DNA from: Croceicoccus marinus
Lineage (GTDB): Bacteria; Pseudomonadota; Alphaproteobacteria; Sphingomonadales; Sphingomonadaceae
Direction: 5' to 3'
NCBI RefSeq assembly: GCF_001661675.2
Contig: NZ_CP019602.1
Location: 638,501 to 702,500 of the forward strand
Length of the DNA: 64,000 nucleotides
The notes below the pieces were generated by a model. It did no database searches, was not told where the DNA came from, and saw only the letters and a list, made by a program, of their open reading frames with translations. Made by a program: the position numbers and the translations under genes. Positions 8,219-19,383 of this stretch are shown one piece after another. The first letter of the stretch is position 1. Each line of letters opens with the position of its first letter.

Positions 8219-8626
8219 ATGCGATCCGTGTTGTCGTCCGAATGCCGTCTCCCTTTCCTGCTTGTCGCGGGCCCTTGCGGCATGATCGCGCTGGCGGTGC
8301 CCGCCGCTGCACAGGATCTGGTCGCGCCGCACCAGCCGCGCCCGCATCAGGGAATGCTCGCTCTCGATTTCGACCTGGTCCCCCTCGATCCGCGCGCGGT
8401 GCTTGCCCTGGCAGAAGCGGAGGAGGTCGCGGAGAGCGAGGATGAAGAGGAAGGCGCGCTGGACGAGCCGGAGATGCCGATCCGCCCGTGGGACGATGAA
8501 GGGCTGAAGCGCGAATGGTCGATCATCCCGATCGACGACGGCCCCGCGCTGGAAGTGGCCGCACTGGGCGGCGGGCGCAAGAAATCGGGCAAGCTGGCCC
8601 ATGTGCGGGTCAGCTGGGCGTTCTAG
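8219..8626 (+). CDS. Small exported acidic protein, unknown function
   Basis: 135 residues. It has a plausible signal peptide (hydrophobic FLLVAGPCGMIALAVPAAAQ, cleavage after AAAQ), a strongly acidic central stretch (EEVAESEDEEEGALDEPE, about 76-93) and a basic GGGRKKSGK segment before the C-terminal VSWAF. The final aromatic residue after a short beta-like end recalls outer-membrane anchoring, but the protein is too short to say. Codon usage resembles real genes here (G/C third positions). The ribosome-binding site is weak: GGAGG lies about 14 bases upstream. No family recognised. Confidence 0.55.
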   Translation: MRSVLSSECRLPFLLVAGPCGMIALAVPAAAQDLVAPHQPRPHQGMLALDFDLVPLDPRAVLALAEAEEVAESEDEEEGALDEPEMPIRPWDDEGLKREWSIIPIDDGPALEVAALGGGRKKSGKLAHVRVSWAF

Positions 8627-8640
8627 GCGGCCCAGCCAAC

Positions 8641-8683
8641 CCCATCTGCGCCGACCCCATCTGCGCCGACCCGATCTGCGACA
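8641..8683. repeat. Tandem 15-bp repeat between convergent genes
   Basis: CCCATCTGCGCCGAC occurs exactly twice head-to-tail (8641-8655 and 8656-8670) and is followed by a degenerate third copy (8671-8683). The tract lies between the stop of the acidic exported protein and the stop of accC, filling almost the whole gap. Confidence 0.85.
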
Positions 8684-8687
8684 GCCG

Positions 8688-10037
8688 TCAGCTACCCCGC
8701 CTGGGCAGCCATTCTTCCAGCCATTTGATCGAATAATCGCCGTTCAGGAAATCGTCCTGGCGGATCAGTTCCTCGTGAAGCGGGATCGAGGTCTTGACCC
8801 CCTCGATCACCATTTCCTCCAGCGCGCGCTTCAGCCGCATGATGCAGCCTTCGCGCGTGCGGCCATAGACGATCAGCTTGGCGATCATCGAATCGTAATA
8901 GGGCGGGATGCGATAGCCCGCATAGATCCCGCTATCGACGCGCACATGCATGCCGCCCGCCGCGTGATAGCTGGTGACCATCCCCGGCGAGGGGGTGAAG
9001 TTGAACGGATCCTCGGCATTGATGCGGCATTCGATCGCATGGCCGGTGAATTCCACGTCTGCCTGTTTCACCGACAGCGGCTTGCCGGCCGCGATGCGGA
9101 TCTGCTCGCGTACCAGGTCGAGGCCGGTGATCGCTTCGGTCACCGGATGCTCCACCTGCAGGCGGGTGTTCATCTCGATGAAATAGAACTTGCCGTTCTC
9201 CCACAGGAACTCGATCGTGCCCGCGCCGCGATAGCCCATGTCGGCCATGGCCTTGGCGCAGACGCCGCCCATGCGGTCGCGCTCTTCGGAGCTGATGACG
9301 GGCGAGGGGGCTTCCTCCAACACCTTCTGGTGGCGGCGCTGCAGCGAACAGTCGCGCTCGCCCAGATGAATCGCCTGGCCCTTGCCGTCGCCGAACACCT
9401 GGAATTCGATGTGGCGCGGATTGCCGAGATATTTCTCGATATAGACGGTGTCGTCGCCGAACGCGGACTTGGCTTCCGAGCGCGCCGCGCTCATCAGCGC
9501 GGGCAATTCGGCGGCGTTGTTCACCACCTTCATGCCGCGCCCGCCGCCGCCGCTGGCTGCCTTGACCAGCACCGGATAGCCGATCTCCTCGGCCAGCTTC
9601 AGCGCCTCGTCGGCGGATTCGACCGCGCCCGCGCTGCCCGGAACCAGCGGCAGGCCCAGCGCACCCGCGGTGCGCTTGGCCTCGACCTTGTCGCCCATGG
9701 TGCGGATATGCTCGGGCTTGGGACCGATCCACTTGATGTCATGCGCCTCGACGATTTCGGCGAAGCGGGCGTTTTCGGACAGGAAGCCGTAACCGGGATG
9801 GATCGCATCCGCGCCGGAAATCTCCGCCGCCGAGATGATAGCCGCGATGTTGAGATAGCTTTCGCTGGCAGGCGCAGGGCCGATGCAGACCGAATGGTCG
9901 GCAAGGCGGACATGCATCGCATCGGCATCGGCGGTGGAATGCACCGCGACGGTCTCGATGCCCATTTCATGCGCGGCGCGGTGGACGCGAAGCGCGATCT
10001 CGCCCCGGTTCGCTATCAGGATACGCTTGATGGCCAT
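8688..10037 (-). CDS. accC: Acetyl-CoA carboxylase, biotin carboxylase subunit
   Basis: ATP-dependent carboxylation of biotin on AccB, the first half-reaction of malonyl-CoA synthesis for fatty acids. 449 residues, the normal length. The N-terminus [15 protein letters not shown] is diagnostic. The glycine-rich ATP-grasp loop [12 protein letters not shown], the [10 protein letters not shown] segment and the [14 protein letters not shown] active-site motif are all intact. It lies 16 bp downstream of accB in the same direction, the conserved accBC operon. Confidence 0.98.
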   Translation of the reverse strand: MAIKRILIANRGEIALRVHRAAHEMGIETVAVHSTADADAMHVRLADHSVCIGPAPASESYLNIAAIISAAEISGADAIHPGYGFLSENARFAEIVEAHDIKWIGPKPEHIRTMGDKVEAKRTAGALGLPLVPGSAGAVESADEALKLAEEIGYPVLVKAASGGGGRGMKVVNNAAELPALMSAARSEAKSAFGDDTVYIEKYLGNPRHIEFQVFGDGKGQAIHLGERDCSLQRRHQKVLEEAPSPVISSEERDRMGGVCAKAMADMGYRGAGTIEFLWENGKFYFIEMNTRLQVEHPVTEAITGLDLVREQIRIAAGKPLSVKQADVEFTGHAIECRINAEDPFNFTPSPGMVTSYHAAGGMHVRVDSGIYAGYRIPPYYDSMIAKLIVYGRTREGCIMRLKRALEEMVIEGVKTSIPLHEELIRQDDFLNGDYSIKWLEEWLPRRGS

Positions 10038-10053
10038 GGTCAGCGGCTCGCCG

Positions 10054-10563
10054 TCACTCGATCACGACAAGCGGCTGGTCGAATTCGACCGGGTCCGCAT
10101 TGCCGACCATGATGGCGGAAACCGTGCCCGCGCGCGGCGCCTGGATGGCGTTCATCACCTTCATCGCCTCGACGATGACCAGCGTGTCGCCGGCGCTGAC
10201 CTGCTGGCCCACCTTGATGAAATCGGGCGCGCCGGGTTCGGGCGCCAGATAGACGGTGCCGACCATCGGGCTCTTCACCGCGTCGCCATTGGCGGCAGAG
10301 GGCGCCGACGCGCCGGCATCCGACGCGGCGGGACCCTGCGCGGGCATGCCTGCCGGATGCGCTTGTGCCTGCATCGCCGGGGCGGGCGCGGCATAGGATG
10401 CCACGCTTGCCGCGCGCGATACGCGGATCTTGCGGTCGCCGTCCTCGACCTCGATCTCGGTCAGGCCGGTTTCGCCCAGCAGTTCGGCCAGTTCGCGCAC
10501 CAGCGCGCTATCGACATTCATTCCCGTATTCTTACGGCCGGGAGCGGATTTTTCGTCGCCCAT
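10054..10563 (-). CDS. accB: Acetyl-CoA carboxylase biotin carboxyl carrier protein
   Basis: Carries the biotin that shuttles CO2 between AccC and the carboxyltransferase. It has an N-terminal helical region (about 15-50), a flexible Ala/Pro linker (about 55-95) and a C-terminal biotinyl domain. The domain contains the canonical VEAMKVMN, whose lysine is biotinylated. The ATG at 10563 is chosen because GAGGG stands 6 bases upstream, giving 169 residues; a frame start further out lacks a site. First gene of accBC. Confidence 0.96.
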   Translation of the reverse strand: MGDEKSAPGRKNTGMNVDSALVRELAELLGETGLTEIEVEDGDRKIRVSRAASVASYAAPAPAMQAQAHPAGMPAQGPAASDAGASAPSAANGDAVKSPMVGTVYLAPEPGAPDFIKVGQQVSAGDTLVIVEAMKVMNAIQAPRAGTVSAIMVGNADPVEFDQPLVVIE

Positions 10564-10800
10564 CCATACCCTCGCTTGAGGTTGCACAATGGGTGCGGCC
10601 TATGCGCTTGTGCTTGGCAGAGGGCAAGGGGGGCAAGGTTCTTTCTGGGAAAAGCAGGGGCCTTTAGGGGAAGAGCGGGGGCGTTTGGCCAGAAAAGCAG
10701 CGGGCTTTACGCGATAACAGGGCGCTTCGGTGGTAAAGAAGGCCCCCCGGCCCGGCCCGTACCCCGCGCCGGGGCGGCGGGCCCGGAAGCGCCGCGCACC

Positions 10801-11215
10801 CTAGCGCTCGACGCCCTTCACCTTCCCCCACTGGCGCGCGGCGGTATAGCCCAGATAGCCGGTGCCGAAGAGCGCATAGAGCGGTTCGGGCAATGCGCTG
10901 AGATAGCCGGTCATGCCGCGCCCGATCGCCTCGGCCGCTTCGGGGCGAAAGGCCGCGACCACCCCCATCGGGATCGCGAACAGGATCAGCGTGTACATCA
11001 CATACAGGAAGCCCGGCCGCGCACGGCTGGTCCACGGGTCCGACGATTGCGCCTCGGCGACGATGGCGGTCAGGCGCGCCTCGATCGTCCTGAGCTCCTG
11101 GCTGTTTTCCAGTTGCAGCAGTTCCAGCTTGGCCCGCTCGCGCGCTTCCTTGTCGGGGGATGACGCGGTCGATGATCTTGGCAATGGGAACGATAAGCGA
11201 TTCGATAAGCGGCAT
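10801..11215 (-). pseudogene. GTA-type holin (3TM holin family), frameshifted
   Basis: Two frames join into one protein of about 137 residues. The ATG at 11215 gives MPLIESLIVPIAKIIDRVIP; the neighbouring frame continues DKEARERAKLELLQLE and runs to the stop at 10801 with GFLYVMYTLILFAIPMG and a second hydrophobic stretch. This is the pattern of the 3-TM holin family used by gene transfer agents for release. The frames meet at a run of five C on the coding strand (11155-11159); removing one restores the whole protein (415 nt is 3n+1). It is a recent frameshift, a phase-variable tract or a sequencing error. No other GTA gene is present. Confidence 0.8.
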
Positions 11216-11317
11216 GGCAGGATCCTGACGACAAGGGTTGGCCCCGCCCCTGTGCCCTGCCGGCGCGATGTAGGAAAATAAAAGAACCGATATGGTTCGT
11301 TATTGCCAGGGATCATC

Positions 11318-11899
11318 ATGGAGATACGCACGCTGACCGGACAGGACCTGCTTCAGGCGATCGATGCGCTGGCCGACTTGCGGATCGCGGTGTTCGCCGA
11401 ATATCCCTATCTCTACGAAGGCAGCGCCGCATACGAGGGTGCGTATGTCCGCGAATTCGTCGCCGAGCCGGGCAGCGTGCTGGTCGCCGCGCTCGACGGG
11501 GACCGGATCGTGGGCGCTGCCACCGCCTCTCCGATGGCATCGCAGAAGCCCGCCTTCCGTGCGCCGCTGGAGGAGCGCGGCATTGACACGGGCCGCCTGT
11601 TCTATTTCGGCGAAAGCGTGCTGCTACCCGAATATCGCGGGCAAGGTATCGGCCACCGCTTCTTCGACGAGCGTGAGGCTGCCGCACGCGGGGCAGGAGC
11701 CGCCGCCGCCTGCTTCGCCTCGGTCATGCGGCCCGCGGATCACCCGCTGCGCCCGGCCAGCTACCGCCCGCACGATGCGTTCTGGACCCGGCGCGGCTAT
11801 GCGCCGGTCGAGGGGTTGGTGACGCAGCTTGCGTGGAAGGATCGCGGCGAGGCGGCGGAAAGCGCCAAGCCGATGCAGTTCTGGCTGAAACGCTTGTGA
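11318..11899 (+). CDS. GNAT family N-acetyltransferase
   Basis: 193-residue acetyl-CoA-dependent acyltransferase of unknown substrate. The pyrophosphate-binding loop reads EYRGQGIGHRFFDERE (about 106-121), the GNAT A motif RGQGIG. The strand before it (FYFGESVLLP) and the conserved FWTRRGY near 158 complete the fold. The start at 11318 is preferred over 11303 because AGGGA sits 6 bases before it. It is convergent with the TetR gene downstream and divergent from the broken holin gene. No substrate can be deduced. Confidence 0.85.
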   Translation: MEIRTLTGQDLLQAIDALADLRIAVFAEYPYLYEGSAAYEGAYVREFVAEPGSVLVAALDGDRIVGAATASPMASQKPAFRAPLEERGIDTGRLFYFGESVLLPEYRGQGIGHRFFDEREAAARGAGAAAACFASVMRPADHPLRPASYRPHDAFWTRRGYAPVEGLVTQLAWKDRGEAAESAKPMQFWLKRL

Positions 11900-11917
11900 C
11901 GCCCCGCGCCCGGAAAT

Positions 11918-12574
11918 TCAGCGCTTCACGATGCCCTTTTCCAGTATGGCCCCGGCGACCCCCGCGATGTCCGCCGTCTCGCGCCCGCCCGACCAGATCG
12001 CGTATTTCAGGCCCAGGAACACGTTCATCCCCATGATCGCCCAGGCGCTCGCCTCGTCCAGGTCCTCGCGCAATTCGCCAGAGGCGACGCCGCGCTGCAG
12101 CCGTTCGTGGATGCGCTGCGCCGCCGATTCGTAATGCTGGCGAAAGCTGGCGGGATCGACGAATTCCGCCTCGTCGATAATGCGATAGATTTCCTGGTGC
12201 GAGCGAGCGAAATCGAAGAACGCGCCGAATGCCGCGCGCTCGGCGCCCAGCGCGTCATGGCTGCCCGACAGCGCCTCGCGCGCCTCCAGCCCGACGCGGG
12301 TGGACAGGTCGCTGACCAGTGCGCGGAACAGCGCGTCCTTGCTGTCGAAATAGGTATAGAAGCTGCCCAGCGCCATGCCTGCGCGCCCGGTGATCGCGCT
12401 GATCGACGCCTCGTGGAAACCCTTCTCGCCGAATTCCAGCGCGGCGGCATCCAGCAGCTTGCGCAATGTGCGCCGCCCGCGTTCGGTGCGCGGCTGCTTG
12501 CCGCCCGGCAGCGGGGCTGGGCCCAAAGACGCATCATGGGACGAGGCAGGCGCAGGCGTGATTTTCGGGCTCAT
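11918..12574 (-). CDS. TetR/AcrR family transcriptional regulator
   Basis: 218-residue one-component repressor. The N-terminal helix-turn-helix occupies about 32-80 (RRTLRKLLDAAALEFGEKG ... SISAITGRAGMALGSFYTYF). The C-terminal ligand/dimerisation domain is helical (FARSHQEIYRIIDEAEFV, ASAWAIMGMNVFLGLKYA). It is divergent from the TonB-receptor/hydrolase/MFS cluster, with a 114-bp shared intergenic region, so it most likely controls that cluster and itself. The inducer is unknown but is presumably the transported compound. Confidence 0.9.
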   Translation of the reverse strand: MSPKITPAPASSHDASLGPAPLPGGKQPRTERGRRTLRKLLDAAALEFGEKGFHEASISAITGRAGMALGSFYTYFDSKDALFRALVSDLSTRVGLEAREALSGSHDALGAERAAFGAFFDFARSHQEIYRIIDEAEFVDPASFRQHYESAAQRIHERLQRGVASGELREDLDEASAWAIMGMNVFLGLKYAIWSGGRETADIAGVAGAILEKGIVKR

Positions 12575-12592
12575 GACGCCACTCGCTAAACC

Positions 12593-12609
12593 GCCAAAAC
12601 GCGCTTGGC
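12593..12609. promoter_or_regulatory. Weak inverted repeat in the TetR/TonB-receptor intergenic region
   Basis: GCCAA (12593-12597) and TTGGC (12605-12609) form a small dyad with a 7-base spacer. It lies between the divergent TetR and TonB-receptor starts, about 20 bp from the TetR start codon. The position suits a TetR operator, but the arms are short. Confidence 0.3.
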
Positions 12610-12688
12610 AAAATTTTAAAGTTGAAAGGTGGTTCGGGTTTCAATATCCATCATCCCAATAACAAGGTTTCGTTTGGGAGAATACTGG

Positions 12689-15052
<2,364 letters not shown>

Positions 15053-15072
15053 CCGCCGGACGGGAAGGCCGG

Positions 15073-15984
15073 ATGCCCGAATATCGCTCTCATCGCTTCC
15101 GCAGCGCGGACGGGCGGCTGGACCTGTTCGCCCGGGACTATCCGGGCGACACGCCCGACGCGCCCGCCCTGCTGCTGATGCATGCGCTGACCCGCAACAG
15201 CGCCGATTTCGAACCGCTGGTCGACTGGCTAGCGCGTTGGTCGGCCAGCGGGGCAGCAACCGGGTCTGGGGGGCGGTTCCGGCTGGTCGTGCCCGACACG
15301 CGCGGGCGCGGCCGGTCGGACCGAGATGCCGAACCGGCGAACTACAACCCGGCGGTCTATGCGCAGGACATGTTCGCGCTGATGGACGATCTGGGACTGG
15401 CCAGCGCCGGGCTGATCGGGACGTCGATGGGCGGGCTGGTCGCGATGGCGATGGCGGCGACCGCGCAGCAGGGCGGTTTTCGCGGCCGCCTGGGGCCGGT
15501 CATCATGAACGATGTCGGCGCGCATCTGGAACCCGGCGCGCTGGACCGGATCGGCAGCTATGTCGGAAAGTCCGGCCCCTTCGCCGACTGGGACGAAGCG
15601 GCCGCGGCCTGCCGCGCGGTCAACGCCCCGGTCTTTCCGGACTTCACCCCGGCCGACTGGATGGATTTCGCCCGCCGCACCTGCCGGGAAACGGGCGAGG
15701 GCGTCGCCTATGACTACGACCCGGCCATCGCCGTCCCATTCGAGACGGAAAGCGCGGACGTCGACCTCTGGCCGCTTTGGCAGGCGATGGACGGCCTGCC
15801 CGTTCTGGTCGTGCGCGGCGCGAACAGCGACCTGATCACCGCCGCGACGGTGGCCGAGATGGGCCGCCGCCACGACGGCCCCTTCGCTTCGGTGGAAGTG
15901 CCGGATCGCGGCCACACGCCCTTGCTGGACGAACCGGCGGCGCGCATGGCGATCAAGACTTTCCTGACGGAGCATTACGCATGA
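15073..15984 (+). CDS. Alpha/beta-fold hydrolase
   Basis: 303-residue serine hydrolase of the alpha/beta superfamily. The nucleophile elbow is GTSMGG (about 116-121). The acid is likely the Asp in ANSDLIT (about 255) and the His is in DRGHTPLLDE (about 281). The oxyanion region HALTRNSADF and the DTRGRGRSD loop are typical of lactonase/esterase branches. It has no signal peptide, so it acts in the cytoplasm. Starting 20 bp after the TonB receptor and 14 bp before an MFS transporter, it probably opens an ester or lactone of the imported compound. Confidence 0.88.
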   Translation: MPEYRSHRFRSADGRLDLFARDYPGDTPDAPALLLMHALTRNSADFEPLVDWLARWSASGAATGSGGRFRLVVPDTRGRGRSDRDAEPANYNPAVYAQDMFALMDDLGLASAGLIGTSMGGLVAMAMAATAQQGGFRGRLGPVIMNDVGAHLEPGALDRIGSYVGKSGPFADWDEAAAACRAVNAPVFPDFTPADWMDFARRTCRETGEGVAYDYDPAIAVPFETESADVDLWPLWQAMDGLPVLVVRGANSDLITAATVAEMGRRHDGPFASVEVPDRGHTPLLDEPAARMAIKTFLTEHYA

Positions 15985-15997
15985 TGGGTTTCCGCGC

Positions 15998-17305
15998 ATG
16001 ACCGCAGCCGCCCCCATGACTTCAGCCACCCCCACGACTGCACCCGCGAGCGCCGCCCGCAAGCCGCGCCCCAATGTGGTGCTGGCGATGCTGCTGGTCG
16101 TCTATATCTTCAACTTCATCGACCGTCAGATCCTGGCGATCCTCGCCGCGCCGATCCAGGCCGATCTCGACCTGTCGGACGCGCAGATGGGGATCCTTGG
16201 CGGGCTGGCCTTCGCGCTGCTCTATTCGACGCTGGCGGTGCCGCTGGCCGCGCTGGCCGATCGCACCAGCCGCAGCTGGGTCATCACCGTCTCGCTGGTG
16301 CTGTGGAGCGGCTTCACCGCGGCCTGCGCGCTGGCGCAGGGGTTCTGGCACATCTTCCTCGCGCGGCTGGGCGTCGGTATCGGCGAGGCGGGGGGCGTCG
16401 CGCCCAGCTATGCGCTGATCGGCGATTATTTTCCGTCGAGCCGCCGCGCCTTCGCGCTGTCGGTCTATTCGCTGGGCATTCCGCTGGGATCGGCGGCTGG
16501 CGTGCTGGCGGGCGGCTATATCGCCGCGCGGGTCGACTGGCGCATGGCGTTCGTGGTGGTCGGCATCCTCGGCATATTGATCGCGCCCGTCTTCCGCCTG
16601 CTGGTGCGCGACAACCGCCCGCAGGTCGCTCCCGGAGAGCCGGTGATGGCCAGGCCCCGCCTTGCCGACACCGCACGGCTGCTGGCGAAGAAGCCGGCAT
16701 TCTGGTTCCTGTCCTTCGGCGCGGCATCCAGCTCGATGTGCGGCTACGGCCTCGCGTTCTGGCTGCCCAGCCTGCTGCAGAGGAGCTTCGGCCTCGACCT
16801 GATGCAATCGGCCTGGTTCTTCGGCCTCGTGCTGCTGATCGGCGGGACCGCGGGCATGCTGCTGGGCGGCTGGATCGGCGACCGGCTGGGCGGGCGCGAC
16901 CGGGCATGGTTCGCCTGGGTCCCGGCGGGGGCGTTCCTGATCGGCGCGCCCTTGTTCGCGCTCGGCATCATGAGCGGCAGCGTGCTGCTGGCCTTCGCGC
17001 TGTTCATCGTGCCGCAGGCGCTGGTCTATGTGTGGCTGGGGCCGGTGCTTTCTGCGGTCCAGCACCTCGTCCCGCCGCCCGCGCGTGCGACCGCCTCGGC
17101 GCTGTTCCTGCTGATCAACAATCTGATCGGTCTGGGCGGAGGCATCTATGCGCTGGGCCAGGTCTCGACCCTGCTGGCGCCCGTCTATGGGGACGAGGCG
17201 CTGCGTTACTCGATGCTGCTGGGCCTGTCGCTTTACCTGCTGGCGGGCGTGCTGATGCTGCTGGCGGGGCCGGGCCTGCGCAAGGGCTGGGTCGAGGAAG
17301 CCTAG
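15998..17305 (+). CDS. MFS transporter, spinster-type
   Basis: 435-residue inner-membrane carrier with 12 predicted membrane helices after a short polar N-terminus. The segment FNFIDRQILAILAAPIQADL near 38-57 is typical of the spinster (SPNS) branch of the major facilitator superfamily. The loop 2-3 motif appears as LAALADRTSR, and GVGIGEAGGVAPSYALIGDYF marks helices 4-5. Third gene of the receptor-hydrolase-transporter cluster. It likely moves the substrate or its hydrolysis product across the cytoplasmic membrane; direction cannot be read from sequence. Confidence 0.9.
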   Translation: MTAAAPMTSATPTTAPASAARKPRPNVVLAMLLVVYIFNFIDRQILAILAAPIQADLDLSDAQMGILGGLAFALLYSTLAVPLAALADRTSRSWVITVSLVLWSGFTAACALAQGFWHIFLARLGVGIGEAGGVAPSYALIGDYFPSSRRAFALSVYSLGIPLGSAAGVLAGGYIAARVDWRMAFVVVGILGILIAPVFRLLVRDNRPQVAPGEPVMARPRLADTARLLAKKPAFWFLSFGAASSSMCGYGLAFWLPSLLQRSFGLDLMQSAWFFGLVLLIGGTAGMLLGGWIGDRLGGRDRAWFAWVPAGAFLIGAPLFALGIMSGSVLLAFALFIVPQALVYVWLGPVLSAVQHLVPPPARATASALFLLINNLIGLGGGIYALGQVSTLLAPVYGDEALRYSMLLGLSLYLLAGVLMLLAGPGLRKGWVEEA

Positions 17306-17318
17306 GCCAGTTCAAGGA

Positions 17319-18761
17319 TTAAGCTAGTTCGAGGCCGGGCACGTTGATCGTGCGCCCGCCGCCGTAATTCTCGCGCGTCACGATCAGGCCCTTGCGCTCC
17401 AGATGCTCCAGCAGCCGCCGGATGCGCCCCGGCGAGCTGGTGCCATAGGCGCGCGACAATTCCTCCTCGTCGGGCGATTCCATGCCTTGCGCCGCCGAGC
17501 GCGCGATCAGCAGGAACGGCGCCAGCAGATCGTCGTCCACCTGCGTCCCCAGATCCAGCACGCGCTCGCGCATGACCTCGTCCAGCCTGTCCAGCCCCGC
17601 GACGGCGACTGCGAAGCGCCGCCGAAACGCCGCCATGTCCAGCAATGCGGCGGTCGCGCCCCTGCGGCGGCAGGCCATCATGAAGCTCTGGAACTGGCTG
17701 GCGGCGGGCTGGAAGGTGATGGCCGCGTCGCTCGCCAGATCGGCCAGGATCTCGTCCAGCATCGCATCGCTTGCCGCCGGGGTCGCGGCTGGCGCGGCGG
17801 GCCCGCCCGAAACGGCACGCGGCTGGGCGGCGGGCTGCATGCGGCGGGCCAGCTCCTCCGGGTCCTGCCGCGGCGGCGGGGGAGGGGGCGGCGGCGGAAC
17901 CGCCTTGTCCAGTTCCTTGTGCAGCAGCGCCTCCATCTCCTCGGGCGCGGCGGAGGGCAGCGGGACCAGCGCGCTGGCATTCACCCGCGATCCCGATTTC
18001 ACCGGCCCGATCCTGATCGCCACCGGCCGCCGCGTGATCGCCGGACCAAGGCCCAGGAAACGCCCGCGCTCAAGATCGCGGATCTGCTCGGCCTGCCTGC
18101 GTTCCATGCCCAGCAAATCGGCGGCGCGCTGCATGTCGATATCCAGGAAGGTGCGCCCCATCAGGAAGTTCGACGCCTCCGCCGCGACGTTCTTGGCCAG
18201 CTTGGCCAGCCGCTGCGTCGCGACGATGCCCGCAAGGCCGCGCTTGCGGCCCCGGCACATCAGGTTCGTCATCGCGCCCAGCGACAGGCGGCGCGTATCC
18301 TCCGCCATCTCGCCGCTGGCGGAGGGAGCGAACATCTGCGCCTCGTCCACCACGACCAGCGCGGGGAACCAGTGCTCGCGCGGCGCATCGAACAAGGCGT
18401 TCAGGAACTGCGCCGAACAGCGGATCTGCAATTCGACATCCAGCCCGTCCAGCCCCAGCACCACCGAGGCGCGGTGCTCGCGCACCCGCGCGGCCAGCGC
18501 GACGATCTCCGCCGCCGAATGCGCGCTGGCATCGATCACCACATGGCCGAAATGATCGGACAGCGAGGCGAAGTCGCCCTCCGGGTCGATGATGATCTGC
18601 TGCACCATGCCCGCGCTTTCTTCCAGCAGGCGGCGCAGCAGGTGCGACTTGCCCGATCCGGAATTGCCCTGCACCAGCAGGCGCGTGGCGAGCAGCTCCT
18701 CCATATCGACGCGCACATCTGCCCCATGCGCGTCCTGACCTATGACAATATGCGAATCCAC
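17319..18761 (-). CDS. HerA/FtsK-like DUF87 ATPase with winged-helix C-terminus
   Basis: About 480 residues. Walker A NSGSGKSHLLRR lies near residue 32 of the GTG-started form, the Walker B region is ALVVVDEAQMFAP, and further conserved segments are RGRKRGLAGIVATQR and NFLMGRTFLDIDMQRAADLLG. These are typical of DUF87/HerA-like DNA-pumping ATPases. After a run of nine prolines (about 288-296) comes a C-terminal part ending in a winged helix (SRAYGTSSPGRIRRLLEHLE). No NurA nuclease is adjacent. The start is uncertain: GTG at 18761 fits the homologous opening DSHIVIGQD, and a TTG at 18797 is possible. DNA processing is inferred. Confidence 0.85.
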   Translation of the reverse strand: MDSHIVIGQDAHGADVRVDMEELLATRLLVQGNSGSGKSHLLRRLLEESAGMVQQIIIDPEGDFASLSDHFGHVVIDASAHSAAEIVALAARVREHRASVVLGLDGLDVELQIRCSAQFLNALFDAPREHWFPALVVVDEAQMFAPSASGEMAEDTRRLSLGAMTNLMCRGRKRGLAGIVATQRLAKLAKNVAAEASNFLMGRTFLDIDMQRAADLLGMERRQAEQIRDLERGRFLGLGPAITRRPVAIRIGPVKSGSRVNASALVPLPSAAPEEMEALLHKELDKAVPPPPPPPPPRQDPEELARRMQPAAQPRAVSGGPAAPAATPAASDAMLDEILADLASDAAITFQPAASQFQSFMMACRRRGATAALLDMAAFRRRFAVAVAGLDRLDEVMRERVLDLGTQVDDDLLAPFLLIARSAAQGMESPDEEELSRAYGTSSPGRIRRLLEHLERKGLIVTRENYGGGRTINVPGLELA

Positions 18762-18930
18762 TCCGGCGGGGTTAGCCGCTGACGGCCCAAGGCCCAAGAG
18801 CGGGGCGGGGGCTTTTGCCCGATTGGGTGGTTCGGGGTTTGGAAAGGCAGCTTCGCGGACTTTTGTGCCGAAAGCTGCCTGTCTGCAAACGACCGATTGC
18901 GGACGTTCGCCTATGCTCTAAGCTGACAAC

Positions 18931-19257
18931 ATGTCCGTATTTGCGACTGCTTCGGAAGTTTGGTCGGTGACCGAGTTAGTTTCTCCGACGATCTGGGCGG
19001 CTTCCGTTGTGGTTCCTGCCATTCTCGCGTTTTCGGTTGCACGCTGGCTATCAGGACGCGTCCGCCTACTCCTCCTGCTCATCGTTGTTCCGCTGCCAGT
19101 CTGGCTGCTTACATCGTCAATGCTCTACCTTCCGCCAGCGCCGCCGTCCTCATTCGCTTGGTGGGCTGCTGGCATGTTGATGATTGCCCCTGTGGCAGTA
19201 GCATGGGCAGTCATTGCTGCGCTCGCCGCGAGAATGGGCTGGAGGAATTTCCGCTAA
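18931..19257 (+). CDS. Small integral membrane protein, unknown function
   Basis: 108 residues with three likely membrane helices (about 18-38 around WAASVVVPAILAFSVA, 44-65 with RLLLLLIVVPLPVWLL, 78-100 with AAGMLMIAPVAVAWAVIAAL) and a basic RMGWRNFR tail. Codon use is less GC-biased at third positions than in flanking genes, suggesting a recently acquired or fast-evolving gene. It is convergent with malate synthase and divergent from the DUF87 ATPase. No family recognised. Confidence 0.6.
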   Translation: MSVFATASEVWSVTELVSPTIWAASVVVPAILAFSVARWLSGRVRLLLLLIVVPLPVWLLTSSMLYLPPAPPSSFAWWAAGMLMIAPVAVAWAVIAALAARMGWRNFR

Positions 19258-19383
19258 CCTCCCCATTCCGGTCATCGGTCAGTAAAAACCATCCCCTCGA
19301 AAGCAGCCATAGCCACGGCAAAGCCGCGGCTGTGACGTCGAACGACAGCGCTGGCTTTGTCGCCCGCACTGTGGTCGGCCACC

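Noticed and set aside
19302..19330. Imperfect hairpin between the small membrane protein and malate synthase
   Set aside because: The stem has a mismatch and there is no T-run on either strand; it may be a weak terminator but cannot be supported as a feature.
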